Source: Pseudomonas sp. GM41(2012)
GTDB taxonomy: Bacteria; Pseudomonadota; Gammaproteobacteria; Pseudomonadales; Pseudomonadaceae
Direction: 5' to 3'
NCBI RefSeq assembly: GCF_000282315.2
Contig: NZ_AKJN02000012.1
Coordinates: forward strand, 62,001-126,000
DNA: 64,000 bases
Part shown: piece after piece, positions 43,560 through 52,168 of the stretch
Position numbering within the stretch: position 1 is the stretch's first letter
How the letters are laid out: each line of letters starts with the position of its first letter
Notes under the pieces: generated by a model
What the model saw: only the letters and a program-made list of their open reading frames with translations
What the model was told of the DNA's origin: nothing
The model's database searches: none
Made by a program: the position numbers and the translations under genes

Positions 43560-45100
43560 TGCAACGCTCCCGGGCCGAACAGGGCTCGCCAGCCGTCACA
43601 GAGTTCCTGTTGCAAATGCGCGGGAGGCAGGCGATGCCCGTAGGCCATGTTCTGCCAGTGCCCGGTCAGGCTTTTACTGAAGGCCAGCAAGGCAGGTTGT
43701 TGCAGGTGTTCGATGCGCTCCAGGACCTGGCCTTCGGTGTCGGCGGGTTTGAGCAACAGGTTGAAGTCGTGCAGCAAATGGCTGAGCAGGCCGCGATAGA
43801 GCAATCCGAGGGCCTCGCGAGGGTGGGTTTGCCAGAGGCGTTCGGCGCTGGCGGCGATGTCGGCGGGCAGGGTTTCGCGGTTGAGGTCCAGGCCGAAAGC
43901 CTGTTGCGGTAACGGCCGCGCGACTTTGCTGTTCAAGGCCGGTCGACGCCTGACGAAGGCTTGCAACCAATCACGGTAATGCCAGATCAATAAACCAATG
44001 GCACTGATCACGACACTCCACAACAGCACTTCAATCAGCGTGGCCGCTGCGCCGAAGCGTTGGTTGTCCAGAAGCTTGAGCAGCGCCTCCAGCCATTCGG
44101 TTGTTCGGTCATCGTCCGCCGTGTCGGCGACGGGTTGGTCCTCGCCAAACCGATAGCGCGTGACCGATTCCTTGTTCTTGAACGGAGGCTGGTCGAGGAT
44201 CGCCTTGATGCTGTCCCGGGACGCCTGACTGGTCAGTGGCTGGTCCAGCAGGCGTGGGCTGTCGGGTGAAATGACTGGCTCGGCGGCCCACACGGTTTGC
44301 GCTGTCGGCATCAACAGGAAGGCTGCCAGCAGCAGGGGGACGGCGGCGCTGCTCAAGCGTTGGCGCATGCGGCGGAACACCAGCTCGATATCCCAGGCCT
44401 CCAGCACCGTGCGCCGATTCAGATAAAGGCTGAAGCCGCAGGCGACATAAACCGGTTCCCAGGCAATCAGCACCAGTGCGTAAAAGGCGTTGGTCAGGTG
44501 TTCCAGCCATCGCCAGTCCTGTGTGGCGGCGGTGATCAAGGTCTGCCAGCTCCAGTCGAGTTCGACCTGTTGCGGCAAGAACATATAGAACAGCACCATC
44601 AGGCCGATCCATAACGCGCTTTCCAGGTGTACGCCGATGATGGTCAGCCACCGCGCGGCACCGGCGTTGCGCTGCAACAGCACCTGCAAGCGCTGTTGTC
44701 GTGGCTCACCACTCAGCCCTTCGAGTTGCACCACCGGCATCAGGAAACTGCGACTCAGGCTAAGGCGCCGCCAGGTCAGGCTCACCAGCAGTTGCGGTTG
44801 GAGCAGCCGCGGAAATTGGCGCAACGCCTGATTCAGGGTGGGCGTTTCGCCGAACATGGCTTTGGACAGGATGTACAGCGGCAGGCGGTCGAACGCCGGT
44901 TTCAGCCACCAGAAAATAAACACGGCGAGGGAGGGCGAATCCCACAGCACCCAGCTGAGCAGGACGAAAACCGGCAAGGTCACGATGGCCCAACTGGTCA
45001 TCAGCAGACGCCGGTGTCGCTGGCTCAGCAGGACGCCCAGGTCCATGGCTTCCCAGGTTGTGCGCGGGCGGATGACAGCCGTGGCATCACTCAGGCGCAT
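43556..45100 (-). CDS. DUF4129 domain-containing membrane protein
   Basis: 514 residues from the ATG at 45100; a TTG six codons earlier is possible. Several hydrophobic helices lie in the first 270 residues and one near 370-390, and the C-terminal part has the DUF4129 pattern (ALGLLYRGLLSHLLHDFNLLLKPADTEGQVLERI). It belongs to the MoxR-associated membrane set of unknown function. The start lies 14 bases inside the SpoIIM-family gene, indicating coupled translation. Confidence 0.82.
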   Translation of the reverse strand: MRLSDATAVIRPRTTWEAMDLGVLLSQRHRRLLMTSWAIVTLPVFVLLSWVLWDSPSLAVFIFWWLKPAFDRLPLYILSKAMFGETPTLNQALRQFPRLLQPQLLVSLTWRRLSLSRSFLMPVVQLEGLSGEPRQQRLQVLLQRNAGAARWLTIIGVHLESALWIGLMVLFYMFLPQQVELDWSWQTLITAATQDWRWLEHLTNAFYALVLIAWEPVYVACGFSLYLNRRTVLEAWDIELVFRRMRQRLSSAAVPLLLAAFLLMPTAQTVWAAEPVISPDSPRLLDQPLTSQASRDSIKAILDQPPFKNKESVTRYRFGEDQPVADTADDDRTTEWLEALLKLLDNQRFGAAATLIEVLLWSVVISAIGLLIWHYRDWLQAFVRRRPALNSKVARPLPQQAFGLDLNRETLPADIAASAERLWQTHPREALGLLYRGLLSHLLHDFNLLLKPADTEGQVLERIEHLQQPALLAFSKSLTGHWQNMAYGHRLPPAHLQQELCDGWRALFGPGALH

Positions 45101-46064
45101 GGCGGGTCCGTCCGGCAAACAGCAGATAAGTCGCCACCAACAACCAGAGCGCTGTACCGACCAGGTATTTGGTCATGGGCGCGACCCCGATCGTGGACGA
45201 CCAGTAAGCTTCGATAAACGCCGCAATCAGCAGAAACAGCATGACCCCGCAAATCAGCAATACGCTCTTGCGTGCCGCCAATCGCAGGGCTTCGGAGCGT
45301 GGCAGGCGTCCCGGCGCGATCAATGCCCAACCCAGTTGCAGGCCGGCGGCACCGGCCAGTGCGATGGCACTCAGTTCGAAGGCGCCGTGGCCAACCACGA
45401 ATGACCAGAAGGTTTGCCCGTAGCCGATGTGCGTCAGGTGCCCGGCCACCGCACCAATCATCAAACCGTTGAAGAACAGGAAAAACGCGCTGCCCAGGCC
45501 AAACAGCAAACCGCTGGCGAAGGTCTGAAAGGCGATGCCGATGTTGTGCATGATGTAGTAACCGAACATCACCCAGTCTTCACTGGCCGCCCGTTCTGCC
45601 GAACGCCCCAGGTGACCGGCCTCGGGGTCGTACATGCCTTGCATCTCACTGACCTGCTCGGCCGGGATCAGGTTGTAGACCAGGTCCGGAAACAGATACA
45701 CCAGCAACGCGAAGCCAATCAGGCTGCCAAAAAACATCAGGCTGGCGGCGAGCACGAAGCGCCACTGTTCGCGCACCAAGCGCGGGAAGTCAGCCAGGAT
45801 GAAGCTCAGCACGTTGGCCCCCAGTCGACTGCGGTGGCGATAAAGCTGTTGATGCCCGCGCAGGACCTGTTGCTGTAATGAATCGATCAGAAAGCTGCTG
45901 TAACCCCGTTCCTGGGCCAGCGCCAGATGCTGGCAGAGACGACGATAATCGCTGGGGAAACCGGCAACTCGCTGTGCTTCCTTGCCTTGCTCCAGCTGTT
46001 CAAGCACGAGGGTAAATTGCTCCCATTCGGCCTTGTGGCGAGTTTCGAAAAGGCTTTGCTTCAT
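45087..46064 (-). CDS. Stage II sporulation protein M (SpoIIM) family membrane protein
   Basis: 325 residues with at least five membrane helices in the second two thirds. The pattern MFGYYIMHNIGIAFQTFASGLLFGLGSAFFLFFNGLMIG and VVGHGAFELSAIALAGAAGLQLG is that of SpoIIM-related proteins common in non-sporulating bacteria. The role is unknown outside sporulation. It overlaps the RDD gene by 4 bases and the DUF4129 gene by 14. Confidence 0.88.
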   Translation of the reverse strand: MKQSLFETRHKAEWEQFTLVLEQLEQGKEAQRVAGFPSDYRRLCQHLALAQERGYSSFLIDSLQQQVLRGHQQLYRHRSRLGANVLSFILADFPRLVREQWRFVLAASLMFFGSLIGFALLVYLFPDLVYNLIPAEQVSEMQGMYDPEAGHLGRSAERAASEDWVMFGYYIMHNIGIAFQTFASGLLFGLGSAFFLFFNGLMIGAVAGHLTHIGYGQTFWSFVVGHGAFELSAIALAGAAGLQLGWALIAPGRLPRSEALRLAARKSVLLICGVMLFLLIAAFIEAYWSSTIGVAPMTKYLVGTALWLLVATYLLFAGRTRHAPE

Positions 46065-46786
46065 GTGGGGCCCAACAAGCCGCGGGCGATGCCATTGAGT
46101 TCGTCCACGGCCCCTGGCGCTGACACCTGCAGCGGGTGCGAGAGTATCGCCGCCAGCTCTTTGACCCGTGCAGCAGAGAGTTCACCCTGACGCTCGGCAA
46201 ACCCGAGGATGGCGCGTTGTTCGGTCAGCGTCAGCGCAAAGGCCGGGCGCCGGGGCTGGATGTCAGGCAGTGGTGGTCGGGCGAGCGGCTGTTCGCGGTA
46301 GATCACCAGCGTGCCGGCGGCCAGATCGCCGAGGCGCTTGAAGGTGGGATGTTGAAGGCAACTGATGGCCCCGAGGAAATAGCCGAACGGCAGCATGTCG
46401 ACAAATCGCAGCAGGTTGCGCAGCAGCGAAGCAGACCAGCCGATCGGCGTGCCATCGTCCTGCACCACTCGCAGGCCCATCCATTGCTTGCCTGGCGAAC
46501 GACCCTGGTTGAGCACTTCGAACAGCACCATGTACCACCAGCTCACCACGAACAACAGAATCGAGCCGAGCCCTGCACCGAGTTTCCCGAGGAACGCCAG
46601 GACAATAAACAGCAGGCCGACGATCAACCCGCGCAACCCGAGGTCGATGGCGAACGCCAGCGCACGAACCATCAACCCGGCCGGGCGCAGTGGCAGGTCG
46701 ATGCCTTCCGGCGTTTCGACTTGATACCGCGTATCCAGTGGCGGGGCCAGCGTCGCTTTCCTTGGCAGTGCTGTGGTCTCGAGCAT
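46061..46786 (-). CDS. RDD family membrane protein
   Basis: 241 residues from the ATG at 46786. The RDD pattern is visible: LRPAGLMVRALAFAIDLGLR, two to three membrane helices, NQGRSPGKQWMGLRVV and FKRLGDLAAGTLVIYRE. RDD proteins are small membrane proteins, some with transport roles. This is the first gene of the six-gene MoxR operon; the promoter should lie in the 183 bases shared with the divergent sbcB gene, where no clear element was identified. Confidence 0.88.
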   Translation of the reverse strand: MLETTALPRKATLAPPLDTRYQVETPEGIDLPLRPAGLMVRALAFAIDLGLRGLIVGLLFIVLAFLGKLGAGLGSILLFVVSWWYMVLFEVLNQGRSPGKQWMGLRVVQDDGTPIGWSASLLRNLLRFVDMLPFGYFLGAISCLQHPTFKRLGDLAAGTLVIYREQPLARPPLPDIQPRRPAFALTLTEQRAILGFAERQGELSAARVKELAAILSHPLQVSAPGAVDELNGIARGLLGPT

Positions 46787-46969
46787 GGGCAACCTTGATG
46801 TGGCCTGTTCGGGATTCGATGTCCGTCCGATGCTAGCAGCCTCTCGGGGGAAAACGACATAACTATGTATTGCACGGCACGTGGCCAGAGGTGATTGAAT
46901 GACAAGATTGCTGGCCGGGGCGGGATGTGAACGCCTAGACTTCGCCAATCTTCAGTTCAGGAATAGCCC

Positions 46970-48400
46970 GTGACCTCTATCTTCTGGTACGACTATGAAA
47001 CCACTGGCATCAACCCCCGTTGCGACCGCCCGCTCCAGATGGCGGGGATTCGCACTGACTTCGATCTCAATGAAATAGACGAGCCGGTCAACCTTTACTG
47101 CCAGCCCAGTGAAGACATCCTGCCCCATCCGGCGGCTTGTGCGATCACGGGTATTACGCCCGGCCGACTGGCCGAGCAAGGCTTGAGCGAAGCCGATTTC
47201 ATGACCCGGGTGCATGCCCAACTCGCTGCGCCCGGCACGTGTGGGGCGGGGTACAACACGTTGCGTTTCGATGACGAGATGACCCGTTACAGTCTTTACC
47301 GAAATTTTTTCGACCCTTATGCGCGCGAGTGGCAGGGCGGTAATAGCCGCTGGGACCTGATCGATGTGGTGCGTGCAGCCTATGCCTTGCGTCCTGACGG
47401 GCTCGTTTGGCCGACGGACGACGAGGGGCGGATAACGCTCAAACTCGAACGCCTGACCGCCGTCAATGGCATTGATCACGGAAATGCTCACGAAGCGCTG
47501 TCGGACGTTCGCGCCACCATCGCCCTGGCGCGTCTGATCCGGGAAAAGCAGCCGAAGTTGTATGACTGGTTGTTTCAGTTGCGCGGTAAACAAAAGGTGA
47601 TGGATCAGATTCGTCTGTTGCAGCCGATGGTGCACATTTCCGGGCGCTTTTCGGCGGCGCGCAATTATGTCGGTGTGGTGCTGCCTTTGGCCTGGCACCC
47701 GCGCAACAAGAACGCCTTGATTGTCTGTGACCTGCACCTGGATCCTCAGGGCTTGCTCGATCTTGATGCCGATACCTTGCGTCAACGGCTGTATACCCGC
47801 CGCGATGACTTGGCGGAGGGCGAGTTGCCGGTGCCGCTCAAACTTATCCACATCAATAAATGCCCGGTGGTGGCGCCGTTGTCGGTACTTCGCTCTGAAG
47901 ATCAGCAACGTTTGGAGCTGGATATGTCGCTCTACCAAGAGCGCGCGCTGCGGCTAAGTGACGCACAAACAGTTTGGCGAGATAAAGTTCAGGCGATGTA
48001 TGCCAGCGAAGCTTTCACCTCGAGCCAAGACCCTGAACAACAGTTATACGATGGTTTTATCGGTGATCGGGATCGGCGTCTTTGTGAGCAAGTCAGGTCT
48101 GCCGACCCGGCTCAATTAGCGCAACAACAATGGCCTTTCGATGATGAACGACTGCCTGAATTGTTGTTTCGATATCGCGCACGCAACTTCCCCGATACGT
48201 TGAATTTCGAAGAGCAAGAACGCTGGAGAATATTCTGTCAGCAACGTTTGTCAGCACCCGAGTGGGGGGCGCCAAATACGCTGGAAACTTTTGCAGAGGC
48301 CGCAGCCCAATGGAGTATTACGGCTACATCGTTTCAGCGAGAGGTGCTGAATGAATGGCAGAATTATGTCGAAGGATTACGCAAACGTTTGAATCTTTGA
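46970..48400 (+). CDS. sbcB: Exodeoxyribonuclease I
   Basis: 476 residues from a GTG with AGGA upstream. The DEDDh exonuclease motifs are seen: WYDYETTGINP (Exo I), AGYNTLRFDDEMTR (Exo II) and NAHEALSDVRATIALARLI (Exo III), followed by the SH3-like and C-terminal helical regions of ExoI. It degrades single-stranded DNA 3' to 5' and works in recombination and mismatch repair. The length matches E. coli SbcB (475). A bidirectional terminator follows. Confidence 0.96.
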   Translation: MTSIFWYDYETTGINPRCDRPLQMAGIRTDFDLNEIDEPVNLYCQPSEDILPHPAACAITGITPGRLAEQGLSEADFMTRVHAQLAAPGTCGAGYNTLRFDDEMTRYSLYRNFFDPYAREWQGGNSRWDLIDVVRAAYALRPDGLVWPTDDEGRITLKLERLTAVNGIDHGNAHEALSDVRATIALARLIREKQPKLYDWLFQLRGKQKVMDQIRLLQPMVHISGRFSAARNYVGVVLPLAWHPRNKNALIVCDLHLDPQGLLDLDADTLRQRLYTRRDDLAEGELPVPLKLIHINKCPVVAPLSVLRSEDQQRLELDMSLYQERALRLSDAQTVWRDKVQAMYASEAFTSSQDPEQQLYDGFIGDRDRRLCEQVRSADPAQLAQQQWPFDDERLPELLFRYRARNFPDTLNFEEQERWRIFCQQRLSAPEWGAPNTLETFAEAAAQWSITATSFQREVLNEWQNYVEGLRKRLNL

Positions 48401-48433
48401 AATCGAAAATGTTCGGGGCTGAATACCGGGCAT

Positions 48434-48467
48434 AAAAAAACGCCAGCAGATGCTGGCGTTCTTTTTT
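48434..48467. terminator. Bidirectional rho-independent terminator
   Basis: ACGCCAGCA pairs with TGCTGGCGT around GA (48440-48459), flanked by seven A and six T. It separates the convergent sbcB and mvaT genes. Confidence 0.95.
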
Positions 48468-48499
48468 GTCGCGGATGAGTCTGCGACAAGCGCTACGGC

Positions 48500-48877
48500 T
48501 TAGCCCAGCAGGGTAGCCCAGCCTTCAACCACGTCACCGCCCCACTTGGCTTTCCACTCTTTCAGCGTTTTGTGGTTGCCACCTTTGGTTTCGATGACTT
48601 CGCCGTTGTGCGGGTTTTTGTATTGTTTAACTTTGCGAGCACGCTTGGTGCCAGTAGTTTTTACTGCGCCGCCGCGTGGTGCTTTGGTTTTGGACTCTGG
48701 ATCCAATAGCGCAATGATGTCACGCAGCGACTTGGAGTATTCGCCCATCAGGGTGCGCAGTTTGCCTTCGAATTCCAGCTCGGTTTGCAGTTTGTCGTCT
48801 TGGGACAGGTTCTTCAAACGGGCTTGCAGCTCTTTGATGGCTTCTTCGGTGGCGCGATATTCGTTGATCAAGGACAT
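48500..48877 (-). CDS. mvaT: H-NS-like xenogeneic silencer MvaT
   Basis: 125 residues beginning MSLINEYRATEEAIKELQ, almost as in P. aeruginosa MvaT. An N-terminal coiled coil (to about residue 60) drives oligomerisation; a linker leads to the DNA-binding end with KRARKVKQYKNPHNGEVIETKGGNHKTLKEWKAKWG, where the GGN loop inserts in the minor groove of AT-rich DNA. MvaT silences foreign and AT-rich genes. It may act on the Tc island in this window, but that is only inference. AAGG precedes the ATG at 48877; the region upstream is AT-rich, as often seen for autoregulated silencers. Confidence 0.96.
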   Translation of the reverse strand: MSLINEYRATEEAIKELQARLKNLSQDDKLQTELEFEGKLRTLMGEYSKSLRDIIALLDPESKTKAPRGGAVKTTGTKRARKVKQYKNPHNGEVIETKGGNHKTLKEWKAKWGGDVVEGWATLLG

Positions 48878-49216
48878 GAGGACTACCTTATGTTGGGGCG
48901 CTGGATGGCAGGTGACAGTGCGGCAATAATAGTCAGGGTGTTTCACCAAGTAAACATATAACCGGAGTTTTATTTAAATTAGTTACGGTGAATAGGCATA
49001 AATTACCGGTGTAGTTAAATAGTGTGATGCAGTCATCACGAATATTCACAATTGGGCACTTGAAGATTGGCAACAGGAACACCATCGCGCGGGTTGCAGG
49101 TGCTGCCAGAACCTGTGCCGCTTACCTTTGTGTCGGGCCAACCGTCATCAATACTGCAGTTTTGCTGCGCAATCGCTAGAATGGCCGCCTTTGCGAAGTT
49201 CTGGAGTTTGACCCTC
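48878..49216. other. Divergent mvaT-purU intergenic region
   Basis: The half next to mvaT is clearly AT-rich (around 48950-49060) and should contain its promoter. On the minus strand from about 49180 to 49036 there is a pilin-like peptide reading (QQNCSIDDGWPDTKVSG...STCNPRDGVPVANLQ), without a proper start. I see no other gene. Confidence 0.4.
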
Positions 49217-50065
49217 ATGCGCACTTTTCGGCTGGTGATTGCTTGCCCGGACCGCGTCGGTATCGTTGCTAAAGTCAGTAACTTTCTGGCGTCACATAAC
49301 GGCTGGATCACTGAAGCGAGCCATCACTCGGACAACCTCAGTGGCTGGTTCTTCATGCGTCACGAAATTCGTGCCGATTCGCTGCCCTTCGGTATCGATG
49401 CCTTTCGCGAAGCGTTTGCACCGATTGCCGAAGAGTTCTCGATGAACTGGCGCATCACCGATACCGAGCAGAAAAAGCGCGTGGTACTGATGGCCAGTCG
49501 CGAGTCTCACTGCCTCGCCGACTTGTTGCACCGCTGGCACAGTGATGAGCTGGATTGCGAAATTTCCTGCGTGATTTCCAACCATGACGACTTGCGCAGC
49601 ATGGTCGAGTGGCACGGGATTCCGTATTACCACGTACCGGTCAATCCGCAGGATAAAGAGCCGGCCTTCGCCGAAGTCTCGCGCCTGGTCAAACAGCACG
49701 ATGCTGAAGTGGTCGTACTGGCCCGCTACATGCAAATCCTGCCGCCCGAGTTGTGCCGCGAATATGCGCACAAGGTCATCAACATTCACCACAGCTTCCT
49801 GCCGTCGTTCGTCGGTGCCAAGCCGTATCACCAGGCATCGATGCGTGGCGTGAAGTTGATTGGCGCTACTTGCCACTACGTGACCGAAGAGCTGGATGCC
49901 GGTCCGATCATCGAACAGGACGTCGTTCGCGTCAGCCACAGTGACAGCATCGACGACATGGTGCGTTTCGGTCGGGACGTCGAGAAGATGGTGCTGGCCC
50001 GTGGTCTGCGTTATCACCTGGAAGACCGGGTGTTGGTGCACGGCAACAAAACCGTGGTGTTCTGA
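49217..50065 (+). CDS. purU: Formyltetrahydrofolate deformylase
   Basis: 282 residues from the ATG at 49217. An N-terminal ACT domain (FRLVIACPDRVGIVAKVSNFLASHNGWI) precedes a formyl-transferase-like catalytic domain with VINIHHSFLPSFVGAKPYHQA and GATCHYVTEELDAGPIIEQDV, holding the Asn-His-Asp active site. It hydrolyses 10-formyl-THF to formate and THF, balancing one-carbon pools. Its position next to mvaT is conserved in pseudomonads as I recall. Confidence 0.95.
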   Translation: MRTFRLVIACPDRVGIVAKVSNFLASHNGWITEASHHSDNLSGWFFMRHEIRADSLPFGIDAFREAFAPIAEEFSMNWRITDTEQKKRVVLMASRESHCLADLLHRWHSDELDCEISCVISNHDDLRSMVEWHGIPYYHVPVNPQDKEPAFAEVSRLVKQHDAEVVVLARYMQILPPELCREYAHKVINIHHSFLPSFVGAKPYHQASMRGVKLIGATCHYVTEELDAGPIIEQDVVRVSHSDSIDDMVRFGRDVEKMVLARGLRYHLEDRVLVHGNKTVVF

Positions 50066-50151
50066 TAGCCATACAACACAGTTGAAACTCGAAGGGCCTG
50101 GGCGTTCAATCGCTTCAGGCCCTTCGCCGTTTCTGCACTGAGGAGATGACC

Positions 50152-50328
50152 ATGGCCGACCCACTGGACAAAGCGACATCCAAGGCTCCCGCCACATTGG
50201 GTGAGGGGTGTCTGAGTCGTTACGACCCGGATGACATGAACCCCGAAGACGGCACGGAGTTTCCCGGTGCCGCCGAGTTGTGGGAACAGTTGAATCCGGA
50301 GTCCGACGATGAAATCGGGGAGGCCTAA
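50152..50328 (+). CDS. Small acidic protein of unknown function
   Basis: 58 residues, MADPLDKATSKAPATLGEGC..., rich in Asp and Glu with DPDDMNPEDGTEFPGAAELWEQLNPESDDE. GAGGAG lies six bases before the ATG at 50152, which decides it over the ATG at 50146. No domain is recognised. The stop codon touches a REPIN. It lies 86 bases after purU and could be cotranscribed. Confidence 0.6.
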   Translation: MADPLDKATSKAPATLGEGCLSRYDPDDMNPEDGTEFPGAAELWEQLNPESDDEIGEA

Positions 50329-50400
50329 AAGATCGCAGCCTGCGGCAGCTCCTACATGGATCGCGTACCCCTGTAGGAGCTGCCGCAGGCTGCGATCTTT
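50327..50400. repeat. REPIN-type inverted repeat
   Basis: Arms AAAGATCGCAGCCTGCGGCA and complement, same family as 41294-41370. It fills the gap between two convergent genes and probably serves as their transcription barrier. Confidence 0.92.
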
Positions 50401-51395
50401 CAGGCTTGTTTGAATTTCATCAGTTTTTTGAGCAGCGGCCGCCCGAGCATCAGTAAAAACACCGGGCCACCCACCAGCAAATAGAAGTAATAAGTCACCG
50501 CCCGCCAGATCAGAATCGCCGCCGCCGCAGTGGATTTTCCCACCATCGGCGCCAGCAGCGCCGCCGACGTCAACTCCGCCGCCCCGGCACCGCCCGGCAA
50601 CAGGCTGAACTGCCCCGCGCTCAGTGAAAGCATCTGGATCAGAAAGCTCCAGGCCCACTGCAAATCCGCCCCAAGCCCACGCAATGCCAGATACAGCACG
50701 CTATAGCGCAAGATCCAATGCAGACAAGTCAGGGCAAACACCGTGATGAGCGTCTGAAAGGGCAGCTTCAGTGTGTCCGTGAACGCCGCCAGAAAGTGCA
50801 GGAGTTTTCGTGCCCAGCGCAGGCGCGTGGTGGTTTTGACATTCAGGCGAGCGAGCAACCGACCGCTCAGACGAATCAGCATTCGATGGTAGCGGGCGAC
50901 CACCACGCAACTGAATAACCCGCCGAACATCGAAATGGCGCTGACGGTCAGCAGCCATTCCATGCGTTGGCTGAGGTGCTGGAACAACGCATAGATCAGG
51001 ATCCCGCTCAGCGCGCAGAGAAAAAACAGCAAATCGCTCAGCTGATCCATGGCAAACACGGCGCTGCCCCTGGCCGGACGCACGCCATGGCGCGCCAACA
51101 ACGCCATGATCGTCAGTGGCCCGCCGCTGCCACCTGGTGTGGCGCAATAAGCGAACTCGGCGGCCATCACCACCCCAAGACTTCTGAACGGGCTCACCTT
51201 GTCGCGCTGATCCCCGAGCAACAGACGCAGGCGCATTGTGTTCAGCACCCAGCACAGCAGGATCATGCCGAACATGATCAGTAACCATGTCAGCGGAAAG
51301 CTTTGCAGTCGAGACCAGGTTTCGGTACCGCCCAGCAGCGACGGAATCAGCACCGCAGCAAGCAGCGCGACGAGCAGGAGAATCCCGCGACTCAT
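50400..51395 (-). CDS. Lysylphosphatidylglycerol synthase/UPF0104-type membrane protein
   Basis: 331 residues from the ATG at 51395. Seven or so hydrophobic helices and the pattern EFAYCATPGGSGGPLTIMALL plus GQFSLLPGGAGAAELTSAALL fit the transmembrane half of MprF-like proteins (UPF0104), proposed as lipid or lipid-linked flippases. It lacks the cytosolic transferase part. It is the last of three overlapping genes with a deacetylase-like protein and a glycosyltransferase, suggesting a glycolipid or envelope product. Confidence 0.8.
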   Translation of the reverse strand: MSRGILLLVALLAAVLIPSLLGGTETWSRLQSFPLTWLLIMFGMILLCWVLNTMRLRLLLGDQRDKVSPFRSLGVVMAAEFAYCATPGGSGGPLTIMALLARHGVRPARGSAVFAMDQLSDLLFFLCALSGILIYALFQHLSQRMEWLLTVSAISMFGGLFSCVVVARYHRMLIRLSGRLLARLNVKTTTRLRWARKLLHFLAAFTDTLKLPFQTLITVFALTCLHWILRYSVLYLALRGLGADLQWAWSFLIQMLSLSAGQFSLLPGGAGAAELTSAALLAPMVGKSTAAAAILIWRAVTYYFYLLVGGPVFLLMLGRPLLKKLMKFKQA

Positions 51396-52168
51396 GCGGC
51401 GCGACCCAAACGGTCGCTTTGCAGCGCCAGCCAGCGTGCCTTGGTCATCGGCACACGTCCCTCGTCGAGCAAGCGCTTGAGGGTTTGCAGCCAATAAGTG
51501 CGCGAGAACTCGTGGCGCATATCCACTGGGTGCAGGCCGAGACGAATCACCGGTGCTTGCTGCCAGCGTTGTTCGCGTTGATCGCTGACGAGCTTCGACA
51601 GCCCTCGGCGCCAGGCACTGCGCGCACTCCAGACCAGTCCCGGCGCGTCGACCGCGGTGAAGTCCGGCAGGCGATACAGATGCTGAGAATCGCTGGTGTA
51701 ACTCAGGGGCAACTGGCGCAAGGCCTGGCGCGTCCCTTCGCTCATCAACCAGGCCGGGGCGACGAAGCCCTCCAGCGGCCAGTGATAACGGTGGAACACT
51801 TCGATGCCGGCGCGCAGGCGGGTGAGGGCGGTTTCTTGAGACAGGCTGTAAAACTCGCCTTCGTGGGTGTAGATCCGGCGCATGAACCAGTCTCGTGGCG
51901 TAGTGGGAGTGGGCGCTTCATCGCAATGAAAGTAACCGTGCAATGCCAGTTCGTCACCTCGGACGATACGACGGGTGAGCAAACGTCGAAATCCTGGATG
52001 CTCCTCCAGATCGTTGTGTTTGTGGAAGTTGGGCACCACCAGCCAGGTCATCGGCACCTCGCCCAAGGCGTCGACGGCTTCGACAAAGGGTTGATAATCG
52101 GCCCAGGTTTGCGGTGCGACGTCGTGCAGCACGAGTAACAGGCTGGGCGGGTTCATGGGCTCAACCAT
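51392..52168 (-). CDS. Polysaccharide deacetylase-like (DUF2334) protein
   Basis: 258 residues. The pattern LLLVLHDVAPQTWADYQPFVEAVDAL, PMTWLVVPNFH, GDELALHGYFH and GFVAPAWLMSEGT corresponds to the DUF2334/NodB-like barrel with its metal-binding Asp and His positions. A deacetylase role on an unknown sugar is likely. The start overlaps the glycosyltransferase stop by 8 bases (ATG at 52168); a second ATG at 52156 is equally plausible. Its end overlaps the flippase-like gene by 4 bases. Confidence 0.8.
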   Translation of the reverse strand: MVEPMNPPSLLLVLHDVAPQTWADYQPFVEAVDALGEVPMTWLVVPNFHKHNDLEEHPGFRRLLTRRIVRGDELALHGYFHCDEAPTPTTPRDWFMRRIYTHEGEFYSLSQETALTRLRAGIEVFHRYHWPLEGFVAPAWLMSEGTRQALRQLPLSYTSDSQHLYRLPDFTAVDAPGLVWSARSAWRRGLSKLVSDQREQRWQQAPVIRLGLHPVDMRHEFSRTYWLQTLKRLLDEGRVPMTKARWLALQSDRLGRAA

